A stretch of DNA of 64,000 nucleotides from Aphelocoma coerulescens (GCF_041296385.1 NC_091023.1:20178924-20242923); one strand, 5' to 3'. Counted from the stretch's first letter, positions 38,643 through 51,929 are shown. A program made the numbers and translations. Notes: generated by a model from the sequence alone, not told the origin.

Positions 38643-41600
38643 TGCTGGTGTGAATTCAGGGGCTTCCCAGCCTTTCCCTCAGTCACCTCCATCAGACCAC
38701 TTTGTCCTTGGGTGGTATTTGCTTTTCTGAGTCAAGAATGTGCTGGAGAGATGCTCCCGTTCGTCTCTGGCTGCTCACTGATTTCCCGTGCTGTGCTCTT
38801 GTTGTTCGCTTCTATGGGAAAAAGAAAAGCGGCTTTTGCTGGTGAGGTCCACAGTTGGTTGTGATAGGATCTTTTTTTCCCCTGTTTAAAATGTAAGGTC
38901 TTGCAAATTAAGAAGCTACAGCCTGTCTAGGTCTTATACCAGTCAGTCTCTGATTCATCAGAGAATCTCCTTGGTAACTAGCAGCTCCTCTCTGATGATT
39001 TGCTACTAAAAAGCTCTCCCAATTTAAAGATAAAACACAGTGAAAGCAGAAAGGGGAGCTACACTATATAGATACCTTATACAGAAACATATGCCTTGTG
39101 TGCACGCAGCTATACTGGATATTTTCTGATGTGTGTGGGAAGCAACTTCTTTATGAGACAGCATGGTATTACCCTATGGATGGCAAATGTGCCCCAATTG
39201 CCTCATCTGTGCTAGAAATCCTTTTTGCTGCTCCAGGGTCAGTAACCCCATCTGCAGGGTAAATAATAACCCAGGAGAAGATGAGGTTGGCATTTAATGA
39301 GGGGCTCAGCAGTTCATGCTTTAATAAGCCAGATTTCTGGCCTTGCGTGGGACTGATGGCCAAGTACAAAGATTCAGAGACAGGGTGACTTTCTGCAGGA
39401 GGTGTGCCTCGTGGGTTTGATGCTGCCTGGTTGCCCTCTGGCTCTGGTAATGAGCCCCTGCTGCCTGACCCCCTCTTCACAAACCGCAAAGTGCTGCCTG
39501 TGCTCTGGTGCCTGCTCAAGCTGCAGGGAAGGTGCTCACTGAAGACTTTTTTTTCCTAGGAACGAGTATTGCTGGAAAAGTTGATCCAAGGTGCAGCTAA
39601 GAATGCTCTGTGTTTGAAATAGCGAGTGTTTGTGCTCAGCAAGTCAGTGTAAGTGAAGGATGCTGGAGGCCAGGGAGCTCTGTGGTGAGAGTTGCCTGGG
39701 GCTCCTGAGGGATGAGGGAATGGTTTGGGACTGGAGGTGAGTGTTCATGTTGTGCACCAGACAGAAAGCTCCAACTCCCTGTGCCTGCCGTGCCTGTCCC
39801 AGCAGGACTGTCCTCTGTGTGGGGCTTTCTGGGAGGCCGAGCCCACCAGCATAGTGAATAAAATACTAAATGAGTGCAACTGAGCTGCTTCCAATGCTTT
39901 TTACCAGATAAATCAGGAATTAAAACCACTCCTACATTCCTCTTTCCAAACCCTTCCAGCAGCCCTTGCCAGAAGTGAGCAGAGGGAGGGTGAAGAGCGA
40001 GGGAGTTTCACAAAGCAGACACGGGGCAACCCACAGCCCTCTCTATATTTCCTCACTTGCCTTATATCCCATGGCACTAATTCCTCTGAATCATCACAAC
40101 AAACAGCAACAAAGCACCAGATCCATGAGATGTTTTTCCATCCCTGCAGGAGGGTTTTGAGCTCACTATGAAAGCTTGCCCAGCCCTGGGAAGCACCAGC
40201 AGCTGGAGGAAGGCTCTTCCAGGCAGCTCTGGCAGTAAGGAGATCATACTCCATGGATGTCAGTAATTTGGGACAAAATCTGTGTTCCCATAAGGTGGTG
40301 TGGCATCTCTAAGATCTGGGGAGAGACCCAGGATGATATGGTCTGCCTGGGGAGGCCTGATCCAGCCCTGTTTGATTCAGACCTGTGGTTTCAAGGTCTT
40401 TAATTGTAGCAGGAAAAAGCCAGAGTGTAAATGTGTTGCCCATACCAGCAAAGCTAAAAGTGCTCAGACCTTCATTTATCAAGGAGTATGGGTGACAATG
40501 AACTGGTTCTGATAAGTGAGGGCTGATATATTTAAGCCCGTTGTTGATGCAGTTGAGCATGTCGGGTACACGACCTCATTGTGATTAAGGGATGAGTTTT
40601 TAGATAATCCAAGTTGTGATAAGCAAGGCCTGACTTCCACCCCAGTCAGGGAGGAAAGGGGAGATTGAAGCTTGTTCTTCCCCTTCCTGCTCTCCTGCTG
40701 CCACTGTGGGTGCTGAGGCTTGGCGTGGGCAGGTGAGACCCCACTGTGTGGAGTCAGGTGCTGCTGTTTCAGGCTTGAAGGGAAATTACAAGGGGAAGCC
40801 TCTCCTCCACCTCTTTCCTGCCTTTGTGTCCTTCCTGAAACTTGAAAGCCTTTGCTACTATCAGATCTCTGAGCCTGTGCCTCTTGATGGAAGGGAAGCA
40901 GATGGAGCCCCTGATGGGAGGGATGTCTGCAGGCATGTCCTGGCTGGCTTCATCTCCAGGATCCCTTCATGGAGGGAAGGATGGAGGGAGGTCAGGTCCA
41001 GCAGCACTGTTACCCAGTGCCATTCTGTCACCAGAAGCCACCAGGCTGGGAAAAGCAGGATCATTTTGTTTTGCCTAGGGGTAGCAGGAGTTCATCTCCC
41101 CCGGGGGAGCATCAGAGCAGAGCCTGGGTGCCATGTGCCTCCACACAACTCTTCTGGAGCAGGAAATGCTCCCTCGAAGCCTGTCCTGACCTATGGAGGC
41201 AGTGAGCAGAACTGAAGATGGATTGTTTACCTTCGCTGAAACTCTGGAGTGGCCAGATCTCAATTTTTATGTTATACATTTTAATAGCAGTGCTGTGACT
41301 TGGACCATGTCATGGGGAGAAGTGGAAAAGCATCAAAAACCTGCTTGTTCCTCAATCCCCACCTGGTGCCTTCATCCTTCAATTGGTTCCCCTGCAGATG
41401 CCTGCAGATAGCATCTCCTCAGCTGGGCTATTGCCCAGCCTGTGTGGGTTTGGTTACAAATTCATATTTATAGATATAAAAACAGAGCTTATGTACAGTG
41501 TTTTGCTCTTCCTATCTCCTTTGCAACGTGTCTCTATTTTGGGAAGTGGAACAAAGGTGTCTGCAGCTATTTATAGCAGGGGAAGGTGCACAATGCCTTC

Positions 41601-43509
41601 AGCCTGGGTGGGCACAGGGCTGCCTGGCTGAGGATGATGTGGGGTCCCTGCCATCAGAGATGGTGGGTTTTTCTGCTTTTTTGTGTCTCTTCCCTTTTAT
41701 TTCAATTGCTGGTCTAATGCTGAATAAGATATGAACTTAAAGGACCATTGATGGCAGTTAAAAAAAAGGAAAATATGCAAAGCCTTGGCAAGTATTTTTA
41801 TGAATTGAATCTCTTGAGATGAAAGCTTCATTACTGTGAAACAATGAACCTGCTACACTTTTAGTAGTACAAATGGGTTTCATTTGTATTAGGAAGATAC
41901 AAGCTTATTATTTTTAGTTTGTTCCTGTAGTACCAGGAATGTTTAATGTGATAATCAATGTAATTGAGGAACTGAAAGTACAGAAAATCGCAGCACTCTC
42001 AGGAGTGATAATGACTACAACAGCAGCATGGCCAAAAGGTCTGGGGCACGGGTACAGGTGTGGTTACAACAGACTCCTATCCCAAATGTGGATGGTCTCT
42101 TGTCATGCTGGGATCTGTGGGTGCACAGTGCAACCCTTGCCCTGTCCCCAGTTATGATGGGATGCACCCAGTCCTGAGCACCCAGCAAGAGGCTCAGAGC
42201 TGCGGGGTGCACCTGGGATGGCTCTTGTGGAAGGACACAGGGAGAGGAGATTTTGCTTTTGCCCCAAAACCCAAGGACTTGGGAGAGAACGTGTCCCCTC
42301 CTGGGATCTAGGGGAGAAGGACGTCTAGGAGAAAGCTTGACTGCAGAATTTGGCACCTTTGTTTGAGGTCTTTACTGAATATTTTCAAAGCTGGATAGGG
42401 TCTCAATTTGGCTTTTTTATTTCTTTGTTTTTTTCTCCCCAGAAATAGCGAAAGGCACACATTTGACATCAAAACCCGACCATTAAATTCCCAGCTCCTC
42501 TTCCTAAGTACAGGGCTGCTAAAGATTTTCAATTAAATGCTTCAGAGCTCTTAACACAGAGAAAACACAGCATTTCCTCTCCAGGCCACTGCTCATAAAC
42601 TGTGATGCTATTTTGTGAAACTTTCACCCCAGAAACTCAGCAGCAGGCACCCACCACACAATTTCAGCCCAAATTCCACAAAAAGCATAAGCAGCAAACT
42701 CATGGGAGGACCTACCAGCAACAGGCTGGTCACCTATAGCCCAGCACCATGGAGATCCTACTGCAGCTTTGGGGAGCTGCTGGCTGCCACGTACCAAATC
42801 CAACATCTCCTGAACCTCCAGGAAATTTCCCTCCTCATTTCATTCCCTCCCTGGTGCAGTTGGGGGTTTTTTTGTGATTTACTGTGTATTTTAGTCCACA
42901 GAAGAGGTGGAGGGGAGGAAGGCAGCTCCTTGTGTCTGCCCTGGCACCTGCCCCTGGGGCAAGGAGGCTGTGTGGGGCAGCTGGACATCAGCCTGCGTGG
43001 TGATGGGTGAGGAGAAAGGCACAGAACCCAGGGCAGACTGAGTACATTTTAGATGCAGCCTCTGAAGCTTCTAAATTCAGAGCAAGTCTGAATGAAACAA
43101 CAGCTTGCAAAGGTGCAACCAGGTTTGTTTTCAGCCTTCTCCATTTTAATTTGTTTCACTTTGAGGAGGGAAATTTTCTGTGTTAGAAAAGTTGCCTTGT
43201 CCTACTGGTCTCTAATAAATCACGGCTGTAGACACCAAAAGGCATTAGGTGCCCTCTGGAAATGCTGCTGGAGCTCTTTTCCCATGCCGGGACAGGCTCC
43301 CAGCTGGCAGCATTGGAGCTGGTGCCCAGCATTGCCCCACAGTGCAGGGCCTCCTCCCTCTGCCAGTCTTGAACAGATAGCTGCAGAGAAAGCAGGTTTG
43401 TCCATTAAATGATCTCACTTTAGTACTTGCCATGAGTAAGATTGAAGCCTACTGCAATCAGAGTGTACTTTGAGGGAAATGACTGAAGGCAGAGCCGAAA
43501 GTGCAGCCG
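38643..43509. other. Non-coding stretch, mixed GC
   Basis: Somewhat GC-richer than its flanks between about 39.5 and 43.4 kb. Several frames of 100-170 codons overlap each other on both strands (for example 40706-41215 against 40861-41064), which fits low stop density and not genes. No known repeat seen. Confidence 0.5.
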
Positions 43510-43700
43510 TGGTGATGCATGAGCTGTGGTGTTCATGCTCATAATGCAATTACTTACATTACAAAGCAATTATCAGAGTTTAAAATTCTAATAGCATTTA
43601 GAAAGGCATATATGCCTGAGGGTTTCCATTTGCAGAGATGTTTCTTTTATTGTACCTGCTTGCCTAGGAACTTCACCATTTTAAACACATCAAAGTGTTT
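43510..43700. other. Candidate conserved non-coding element
   Basis: Holds 'cataatgcaattacttacat', 'gcaattatcag' and a 'ggcatatatgcc' palindrome-like string. An open frame crosses it on the + strand but has no recognisable protein motif. Confidence 0.2.
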
Positions 43701-44589
43701 TAGAAATCTATTTGTGATCTTTGTTGAAAAACAAAGGCAATCCTGCCAGGTCCACACAGAATACTTGCTCCATCACAAGCTGCTCCTGAGGCCCAGTTTA
43801 GGTTTTGTGAGGTTTAATGAGGTAAAACCCCCTGCACAGTGCTTCCTGCTCCCTTTTGTAAATTTTGGCAGCACATCCTTCAGCTGGGGCAGTGTGCTTC
43901 AGTGCTCTCTCTATCACTGCAGTGCCATCAGCTTTTCCCTATCTGTCCAACTCCTCCAGGAGCAGCAGTCACTCTTGCAGTAAATTTTTGCCTGGAATAG
44001 CACATCATTCTTGTGGCCTGCTCCCGGTGCTCTGCAGACAGGCTGAGGGGGTGGGAAGGGCAAACCTTCTCCATCAGATGCTGAAGTTTCTTGCTGATAA
44101 TTTGAGGTGGTGCTGTGTTGGCTAACAGGGCTCTGGGCAGCCACAGTCCAGCCCAGAAGGGCCAGAACTGAACTGGGACCTACTGGAGGAGGAAATTTAG
44201 ACAACATTGCTTAACAAGGGACTCTGCAGAGAGGAAGGAATTCAAACCTGACAATTGTACACCTCCCAGCGGTGCTACAGTTCCCTCAAAGAGCATCAAC
44301 AGACTAATTGTTCATCACCGTTTATCACACGCAAAATGCACGTGAAATTGCGTGAGTAACTTCCATAATAACCGTAACAATCATCACCTTCCCATGTGGG
44401 GACTGGAATGTCAGGATGTTGTATACTTGAGAGTACCACACGTACCTGTGTCCTTGCATAAAGCACACACTCTTCTGGCAGCCAGCCTTTTGTTTATGGG
44501 CTTCCACTTCTTGGCTTGTGAGCATTTGCAAAGCCTTGATTACTCATCAATACCCTTGTGCTAGACACATGCTTCTGTAATGTCTTTAA

Positions 44590-44890
44590 GGTTATGTGGA
44601 ATTCTATTTGAAATCCCTTCCATAAAAAAATAACACAAACCACTTGCTGCTAAATCTGGCTGTCAGCAAGCAAATGCCAGGAACCAAAATGACTATTATT
44701 ATTACTGTTATTTGCACCATTCCAAAATCCATTAATTTGCTTGTTGCAATGTTAGGTAATGAACACTTCTGCAACAAGGTCACACCTCCATTTTATATCA
44801 AATAACTGTCTTTACTCATGTTTGATATATGAAGCATATTTCTTGCTTAGGGCATAATGTTTTATTAACATTATTTTCCTTTGTTCTTTC
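44590..44890. other. Candidate conserved non-coding element next to a strong acceptor-like tract
   Basis: An AT-rich stretch with a short ATT run (44692-44702), 'ccattaatttgcttgttgc', and a palindrome-like 'gatatatgaagcatatttc'. It ends in the pyrimidine-rich tract and AG that precede the exon-like segment at 44897. Confidence 0.25.
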
Positions 44891-44896
44891 TTACAG

Positions 44897-44996
44897 ATTG
44901 TCTATTATGACTCTAAAGATTGCCTGCATGACATCGTTTTTAAATTCAATGCATAATTACATAAAATAGGAATTCATTTGATGCTACATTAATAAA
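44897..44996 (+). other. Candidate terminal exon (speculative)
   Basis: A T-rich tract, 'ttttcctttgttctttctta', followed by CAG (44894-44896) forms a strong-looking splice acceptor. The following 60 bases stay open in one frame for 19 codons (IVYYDSKDCLHDIVFKFNA) and end at TAA (44954-44956). A perfect AATAAA lies at 44991-44996. Together this could be the last exon of a transcript, coding or not. I do not recognise the peptide, no upstream exon was found, and such combinations also occur by chance in AT-rich DNA. Confidence 0.15.
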
Positions 44997-45051
44997 TCTC
45001 TCATAATTTTCTTTGAACGGGGGGACACGCTGCTATTATTTACCAGAAAAC

Positions 45052-45222
45052 ATGGATTTAGTTAAGCTTCATGGAATTTTGCAGTCACTGACACACGTAT
45101 TGGATATGGGCAATGACGGAAGTAATGTGAAGGCAAACAGTTCAGTTCAAGCCAAAAAGACTGATGGAAATAGTAAAAATAGTAGAGATGTGAAAGGAAG
45201 AAATACTGAAATAAATATCTGA
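45052..45222 (+). CDS. Small open frame of 56 codons with good start context (speculative)
   Basis: Starts at an ATG in the context AACATGG (A at -3, G at +4) and runs 56 codons to TGA. The product starts MDLVKLHGILQSLTHVLDMG and then becomes polar, rich in N, S, K and D, with no membrane segment, signal peptide or known domain. An acceptor-like 'attatttaccag' lies just upstream (45036-45047). It lies 95 bp downstream of the exon-like segment at 44897-44956. Frames of this length are expected by chance; only the start context makes it worth listing. Confidence 0.12.
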   Translation: MDLVKLHGILQSLTHVLDMGNDGSNVKANSSVQAKKTDGNSKNSRDVKGRNTEINI

Positions 45223-46079
45223 GATGGGAACTTGCAGGGAAGGTTCACTGCAGCTGCTGAAAGGTTCACTGTGCCTGGCTGAATGTCAGCCTGGGTTAAT
45301 TTGCAAGGTGACAGATGTCTTGGGAACGGGCAAATGCTGAAGAACAGAGCTGGTGTCCCTGAGCCAGATCTGCTCGTGGAGCTGAGCCACTCGGGTGTCC
45401 TTGGAGCATCAGTGACTTACTGCAGCTGTGGCTTTGGCTCTTGTCTTTAAAGATGATTGTGCAACCCTACACCTTGGCAAAAAAAAGTGTCACCCCCCTC
45501 CTGGCAGCTGAAAACCAAAGTTTTGACTGACTGACCCTATCCTGCTTGATCTGCTTCACCCACTTCAGCTGATTTGTGGCACCTCTGACTCTTTGAGCCC
45601 AATTTTCCCCAGATTGCCTGTAACCACCCCTTGCTGGGCTTCTCGGTGCTGTCAGCCACCATGCCTAGGTGTCTCTGGTTCCCCTGGCTCCTCCTCCATC
45701 AGGGCTGCTCCTAAATACCTCCCAGGCTACCTGAGTTGCAACTTCACTGTCCTCTTTCTGTGGCTGAAGGAGTCTTAAGGGTGTCCCCAACCATTGTAGT
45801 ATCCACCGTGCAAGGACAGAGCAGAAAAGGTGTCCCCACACCCTAAACTTCGAATTTGCAGGAGGTAAGTACTGCTGTTACTGTTTTGTAGATAGAAAAC
45901 CTACTGGATGGCAGATATTAAGTGTTTGGCTCAAGGTCACAGTGAGTATCTTTGAAGTCACTTGATAAACACTTTGTTCTCAGCAAAGGGTGTGCTTTGG
46001 GCTGTGATCTTATCCTGTAACAAAAGCTGAGATACGTTCCTCCTCGTTTATTCTAGTCTGGTGGTGTATGTTGCTCACA

Positions 46080-46320
46080 GTTAATAATAAGTGGAAGATC
46101 ATTAATTGTGCCTTTTGATATATGTTTTTAATTTCTTTATTCATAATGAGCTTACTGCTGCAGCAGCAGGAGTGAAATATGTGATACTACTGGAATTTCT
46201 TTGCAGTTCAGCATTAATTAATGTCCACTTTTTGCACAACGTTAATAATAACGTGCCTAATATTTCAGAGGAATATGGAAAATTCTTTTCTAGCTGGCAA
46301 GAACCGAGATTTGCATTTTA
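46080..46320. other. Candidate conserved non-coding element (AT-rich)
   Basis: Contains 'agttaataataagtgg', 'gatcattaattgtgcc', the palindrome TTAATTAA at 46214-46221 and 'gttaataataacgtgcc'. High density of TAAT cores with a CAG-rich patch in the middle. An open frame crosses it but looks like a by-product of low stop density. Confidence 0.25.
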
Positions 46321-49300
46321 GCCTTTTGTTTAAAAATGCCTCTGAAGGGCTTTGAAGTATTAAAGTGAAGTTGGATGTAGCACCCATGTCCAACCTGGCA
46401 CCACGTAACTGGAATTCCAGTCCATCCACTCCCCTTGTCTCGTCTCATTTGCCAGCTGGTGCAGGGAAGGACACCTCATTTCCACAGAGGGCCACGACAA
46501 ATTTTTGTTAGGAGAACAGGTCTGTCAGCCCTTGTTCCAGCAGAGCTTTGGTTAAGTGCACTGTGGCTCTTGCTACCTCTGACTTCATTTGTGTACCCTT
46601 GTGTGGGATGGGCTCCTGGGTCTGCATGGTGATGTTCCTCACCTGTCAGTTGCAATGACAACATGCTGCAGGTTTTGCTGGTTTTTGTCCCTCTGGAGAA
46701 TTAGACATGCCATTTAGCAAGACTGGCCATCCAGGGACAAAAATACGCCATTAAAATGAAGTCACTGTTTGCCTGTACTGTGAGATTTGTATTAATGCTA
46801 TTACAAGGTTAAACCCCTTTCTTCACAGGTTAAAGATGATGGATTTACCAGCCTGGAATGTTGATTTTTCAGCATACCTTGCTGCTGCATCATGAATGTT
46901 CATCTCCTCACCCCGGTCCAGGGGGAAGGAGGGACTGGGTTTTGAGAAATCCTGACTTGTGTCTTTTGGCAGAGACTGTGGAACAGTCAGACTGATGGTT
47001 CATGGCTTACAAATGTAGCATATCTCTCTGCATTTAGTGATCTCCTTAGTTCAGCAGCAGGACTAGGTAGATTTTAGGCCCTCAGCACCACAGTGAATGT
47101 CTCTGCTGTGAGAATTAAAGGAGTAACTTGCTGCCAGAAGGCAAAGGGTGTTGTATCTCCTGTTTCTGACCCTTTAAAGTGTGATGTGACCTTTTGAGTA
47201 GACAGAGAGATGAGAAATTCATAAATGCACACAGATTTAAACAAGAGGTGCTGCTTCCTTTTCTGAGAGCCCTGTCAGGCTGTGTGGGAGCGGGATGATG
47301 TTGCATGGCAAACTTGGGAGTTTCTGTGTGACCTTGCTGCTAAAAGCTTCATCTTGTGGTACTAGGGGATAACACTGAAACTGTGCATGGACTCTAAACT
47401 TTTGCTGTACTTAGGATGCTGAAAGAGCAGCTGTGGAAACTGCTGCTTCACTCTGCATGCTTGGGATGGCATTCCCAAAAGCTTTTGCCATAGCCCAGGT
47501 TGGAAACACCCTTGTCTAAGGGCAGCCTGGGGATGGAACAGCCTCATGGTATGGAGGGGTGTGTTAGAGGTGTGTCACCTTGTCCCCGTGGCCATCACTG
47601 ACACCTTGCTGTATGCATCATGTCTGAGCTTGAGAAGCAGCTTTGCTGCCTGGACAGATGCAGCTGGAAAATCCTGCACCCCAGCAAGAGTCACTTCTTT
47701 GTTGTTTCTTTTCCAGCCCTGCTTTGCTGCAGGTTGGAGCTCACCCAGTGCCTGTGCAAAGCAGCAAACACAAAGCCAAATCCTGGATAGGCTGGAGGTT
47801 GGGAATGGGGAGACACTCTGAGGTGTCCATGCACAGGGAATGTACCAGGGCCTGTGTTTGGCTGCTTTGCCCCACGAGGACAGTGGCAAACTGCTCCTTT
47901 TTTGCCCTTGCACTGTCACATTGGAAAGAAAATGGGAGGTGACAATTACTGCTGCTCCCCATCCTTGCTCACCAGGGCTTGGCAGGGAGATGGCACTTGT
48001 CACAGCCAAGCCTGCCATCTCCTGACCCACCAGCTCAGAGGGAGGGGTGTCGGATCCTGCTCCATCTTGCTTCACTGACTTGCCATTAGGACAGTTTCTT
48101 GCTTTTGGTTTTGTGTCTAATTTGGAACACGTGTAGATTTTGGTCAAGAAAAATGAGCAGTGAAGAACACTAATTACTGCACCCTCAGGGTAATGGCCTC
48201 AGTGTCCCCATGCTGCATTTGACTTTGGGATTAAGTGGGGGGCTAAATACAAATTCCAGCGGTAGCACAGGCTTTTCAGTAATTTACCATCTCGCTTACA
48301 AATGTGCTTTGCAGAAAAATAACTACTTTAAACCTTTCTCTTTGCCACACACACTGACAAATATAGCTCTGAATTAGTAAAATGCTGTCTTTCCAAAGCT
48401 CCCCTTCACATCTGCCTATGCTGAATTCATGCACAGAAGTTTTTACGAAGAAATGAATTGCTAAAATTCCTAATGAATGTGGTTATCAGAGAGGTCTTTC
48501 TAATAAAGATAATATACGTCAGCAGAGCTGGCAGGTTTTTACTGGGGCACTTCTTCATTGAGTCCAGAGTAGATGCTCTGTGATAAATCTTCTTAGTGCT
48601 GTCACTTTTGGTCCTAATAGTGTGAATAGCCATTTAGCTTGCAAAACAGCAGAGCCATTCAGTGGCTCTGGGTTTTGGCAACATGCTCAAGTGTTCTCCA
48701 GCCTTTCCGGTCTTTTGCCAAACTCTTCTGTCTAATTCACCAACTCTTTTATAATGCAAGGGTTCCTCCTGCAATGTATCTTTTAACCTCTGATGTTCAG
48801 ACTTTTGCCTGCTCCCACTGCAGGGCATGAGCCCCACTGCAGTCAGCTGGCTGCATTACCAGAGACTGAGGTAACACTTTGTTCTTAGAACACCTGTATG
48901 ACTTGTTTTATATTTTTCCTTTTCAAAAGCTTTTGAGCTGGACTTCCTCTGTCGCTTTCACAGACAGTTCTGTCTCTGGACTGAACTGGAGGAAGAGATA
49001 AACCAAATTCTGTGGGGTTTTTGTGCAGAGTACAACTGGTTCATTCATTACACAGGATGCTGCTGCTTGTTGAGCCACCCCCAACCAGCTGGGTATTTCT
49101 TGAGCATCGAAGTCTGTCTCATGGAGACACCCACAGCCTGAGGCTATGAGTCCACAGCTTCAATGTTTGCTTGCTATCATGATGACAAACACCTTGTTTC
49201 CCTGGCTGGGCTTGAAGCTGTCGCTGTGTAACCCTGGGTACACACCCTGCAAACAGGGACAACCAGGAATTTGGGGACAGCCTGTGCCTGGTACCTGGGA

Positions 49301-51125
49301 CTAGCACTTGTGCTCCTTCCTTGCCACGTGCTCTGCTGGACCACTGGAAGTCAGTCCCTTTGTGTCAGCTGCACTCTGGCAAGTGGTGGAAGGGTTTTTT
49401 ATATTTCTTCTTTTAGAGTATCTGTTGCCTATCTTGTGGGTCAAAACTCAAGTGTTTGCAGCAGAGACAGTATCTTACTGAATTGTTTCACATCAATGGC
49501 GGTCCCAGCAAAAACCAAAAAAAAAAGAATAAATGCAAGAGAGTTTAGTGAGACCACCACCAGCTTTGCCTAATACTAACCTTGCAAGAAGTCCTTGGAT
49601 GATGTGAACTGGCTGTTCTTGCTAGCAGAGAAAATAAAGTTGCAGCAGATTATGCCAGCTGAACACCTGGTCATTACATCTCATGTTGTAAAAGCTGCTG
49701 TGGAAGCACAGGTTAAAATGGCTATTCATCTTTGATCCCTTAGCAATGTGAGAGTCTGTAGTAATCTCTAAGATTAGGGTAATAGAGAGCTCAAATTTTA
49801 AATACAGCCTGCTAAACCGTGTTTACACAATGCTTCAGTTCAAAGAGGGAAGCACTGCACGTGCAGTGTAGGGTGCACAGGGATCTCCTCTCCTCCCCGC
49901 CTCTGCTGGGCTTTTAAATGTGTGTGTGTGGTGCCTTGAAAGTCTGACTTTGCAGTGTGGGGGTGCTCTGAGCTGAAGGCCAGCACTGCTGGCCCCAGCA
50001 CCCGGTATTTCCAGGGGAGAAAGTGCAGCTGAGGAGGTGGTACCAGGTATTTACAGAATTTCCCATTCTTTGGGAGCAGACATGGAGCCAGGTTGCATTT
50101 GAGAGATGATGTACAACTGACTTAGAGGAATATACTGTCATGCAGGACTGCAGTCAGAGGCTTTGCTGTTGCTCATTTCCAGGTGACTTTAATTACACTC
50201 CTATGCAGGGGAGGGTGTAAAACATAATGGCACAAATAAGCAAAACCATCCAGCTAACAGGAGGCACAGTTGCAGGTTCTTAGCTTCTAATCCAACATAT
50301 GCTGCAGCCACTGTTTCTCTGTTCCCTGTGTATTAATACATATAAATATAAATGCTCTTAGAAAAAGCAATTAATTAGAAGGTTTTCAGATGCCAAAGCA
50401 GAAAGTTACTGAGACCAGGAACCAGCTCATTTTTGGCTGTCTTGGGCCAAGCCTGGGATTGCTCCCTAGGCTTCAGTGGAGTGATAATGGGTTTGCCCTG
50501 GGAGAAAAACAGTTTGTCTGACCACCAAGAGAAAACATAATTCAGACTGCAAAGCAGAACAGAGTGAATTTTGTAGCTCGCTTGCCAAAATCTTGTTCTT
50601 TGAAAGTCTGCTCTGGTCTTATGTAGGAGATAGCAAATGAATGGATTTGGTAAAGGTTGGGGTGCTTCAGCAATGAATGGAAAATTTTATTCCTTCTCAG
50701 CTTGTAGTAGTAATTCTATGTATCTGTTCATAGGTTTCTCAGAAAATGATTTTCATCCTTCCAGCAATATTTGATACCCTGTGTATCCTGCAGACTGCAG
50801 AAAATGTTTACTCTGTCTCATTTGCCCTTCTCCCAACAATGCACATGCACAAAGGACAGTTTTGAAGTGTTTGTGCCTTTTGATTGACAATAAAAATCTT
50901 TTGCTATGGGTTCTGGCAAAAAGTTCATGGTCCTCAGAATACTTTACAGTTAATTCTGATTTCATTTGCATGACTAAACAGTGGTTCTGCATCACTTCAT
51001 TACAAAAGATTTGCAGAGCTTTGAAAGCATTTCATTGCTGGAGAAAAATCCAGCAGTAAATCCAACTTCCATGTATGGTTAAATTGCTTTAAGCTAAAAA
51101 CAGCAATAGGAACAATTCTTTTCAA
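46321..51125. other. Non-coding stretch, nothing firm recognised
   Basis: The longest open frame in the whole window lies here (minus strand, 47575-48147, 190 codons). It overlaps several shorter frames on the other strand and shows no domain, signal peptide or splice structure. No repeat family is recognised before the CR1 copy at 51126. Confidence 0.5.
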
Positions 51126-51740
51126 AGAATCATAGAATATTTTGGGTTGGAAGGGACCTTAAAGATCATCTTCTTCCACCCTCTACCATGGGCAGGGACA
51201 CCTTCCACTATCCCAAGTTGCTCCAAGCCCTGTCCAACCTGGCCTTGGACACTTCCAGGGATGGGGCAGCCACAGCTTCTCTGGGAAACCTGTGCCAGGG
51301 CCTTACCTTCCTCAGGGTCAAGAATTTCTTCCCAATATCCATTCTAAACCTATTCTCTTTCATTTAAATGCCATTCCCCCTTGTTCCATGTCACCATTCC
51401 CTTGTCAAAAGTGCCTCTCTGGCTCTCCTTTAGGCTCTCTTTAGCTACTGGAAGGTGATATAAGCTCTCCTCAGAGCCTTCTCTTCTCCAGGCTGAACAG
51501 CTCCAACTCTCCCAGCCTGGCTCCATAGCAGAGGTTCTCCAGCCCTCTGAGCATCTCCGTGGCCTCCTCTGGATTCCCTCCAACAGGTCCTTGTCCTTCT
51601 TATGTTGGGGACCCTAGAGCTGGATGCAGCACTGAAGGGGGGTCTCATGAGAGCAGAGTAGAGGGGGAGGATCATTGCCAGGTCATGTGGAGTTTCTTGT
51701 CACTGAACATTCCCAAGCCCTTCTCCTCAGGGCTGCAGGT
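51126..51740 (-). mobile_element. CR1 LINE fragment, 5'-truncated, antisense orientation
   Basis: Read on the + strand, the copy opens with the reverse complement of a CR1 3' end: 'aatcatagaat' followed by 'ttgggttggaagggacctt'. It continues through 'gggcagggacacctt', 'cttccagggatgggg', 'agaatttcttcccaatatcc', 'ccttctcttctccaggctga' and 'tgttggggaccctagagct', all familiar CR1 3' region strings in reverse orientation. The minus strand also carries ILPLYSALMRP, the same ORF2 segment seen in the 22.4 kb copy (PLYSALVRP), so part of ORF2 is included. Beyond about 51690 the match continues only in a short block ('cccaagcccttctcctcagg'), suggesting an internal deletion before the 5' truncation. Many small indels break the coding frame. 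Confidence 0.93.
51445..51675 (-). pseudogene. Decayed CR1 ORF2 segment within the antisense CR1 copy
   Basis: This minus-strand frame begins ILPLYSALMRP, equivalent to the [12 protein letters not shown] block of the other CR1 copy, then loses the expected continuation almost at once. Other ORF2-like nucleotide strings ('agcctggagaagagaagg' read on the minus strand) follow in changed frames. It is a relic with no expected product. Confidence 0.75.
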
Positions 51741-51929
51741 GCCTTTTATCCCTTCAAATGCAGCCTTAGGCAAGAGGAGACAGCTTTCAAGCCCCAGAAG
51801 AATCTGGGTGTGGATGGATGAAACAATGAAAAATGTCTCAGTGTAAGAAACAATCCAAGTTATTGTCAGCACGATAATGTGAAACGCTGGCAATTCACTG
51901 CTGGAACTTCCTGCCACATCAAATGGACT

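Noticed and set aside
38349..38864. 171-codon frame crossing the CpG cluster
   Set aside because: The GC-rich patch lowers stop density. The product is cysteine-rich but without any regular domain pattern.
47575..48147. 190-codon minus-strand open frame, the longest in the window
   Set aside because: The length is about what chance predicts for 64 kb on six frames. No domain, no signal peptide, no splice context, and it overlaps several other frames.
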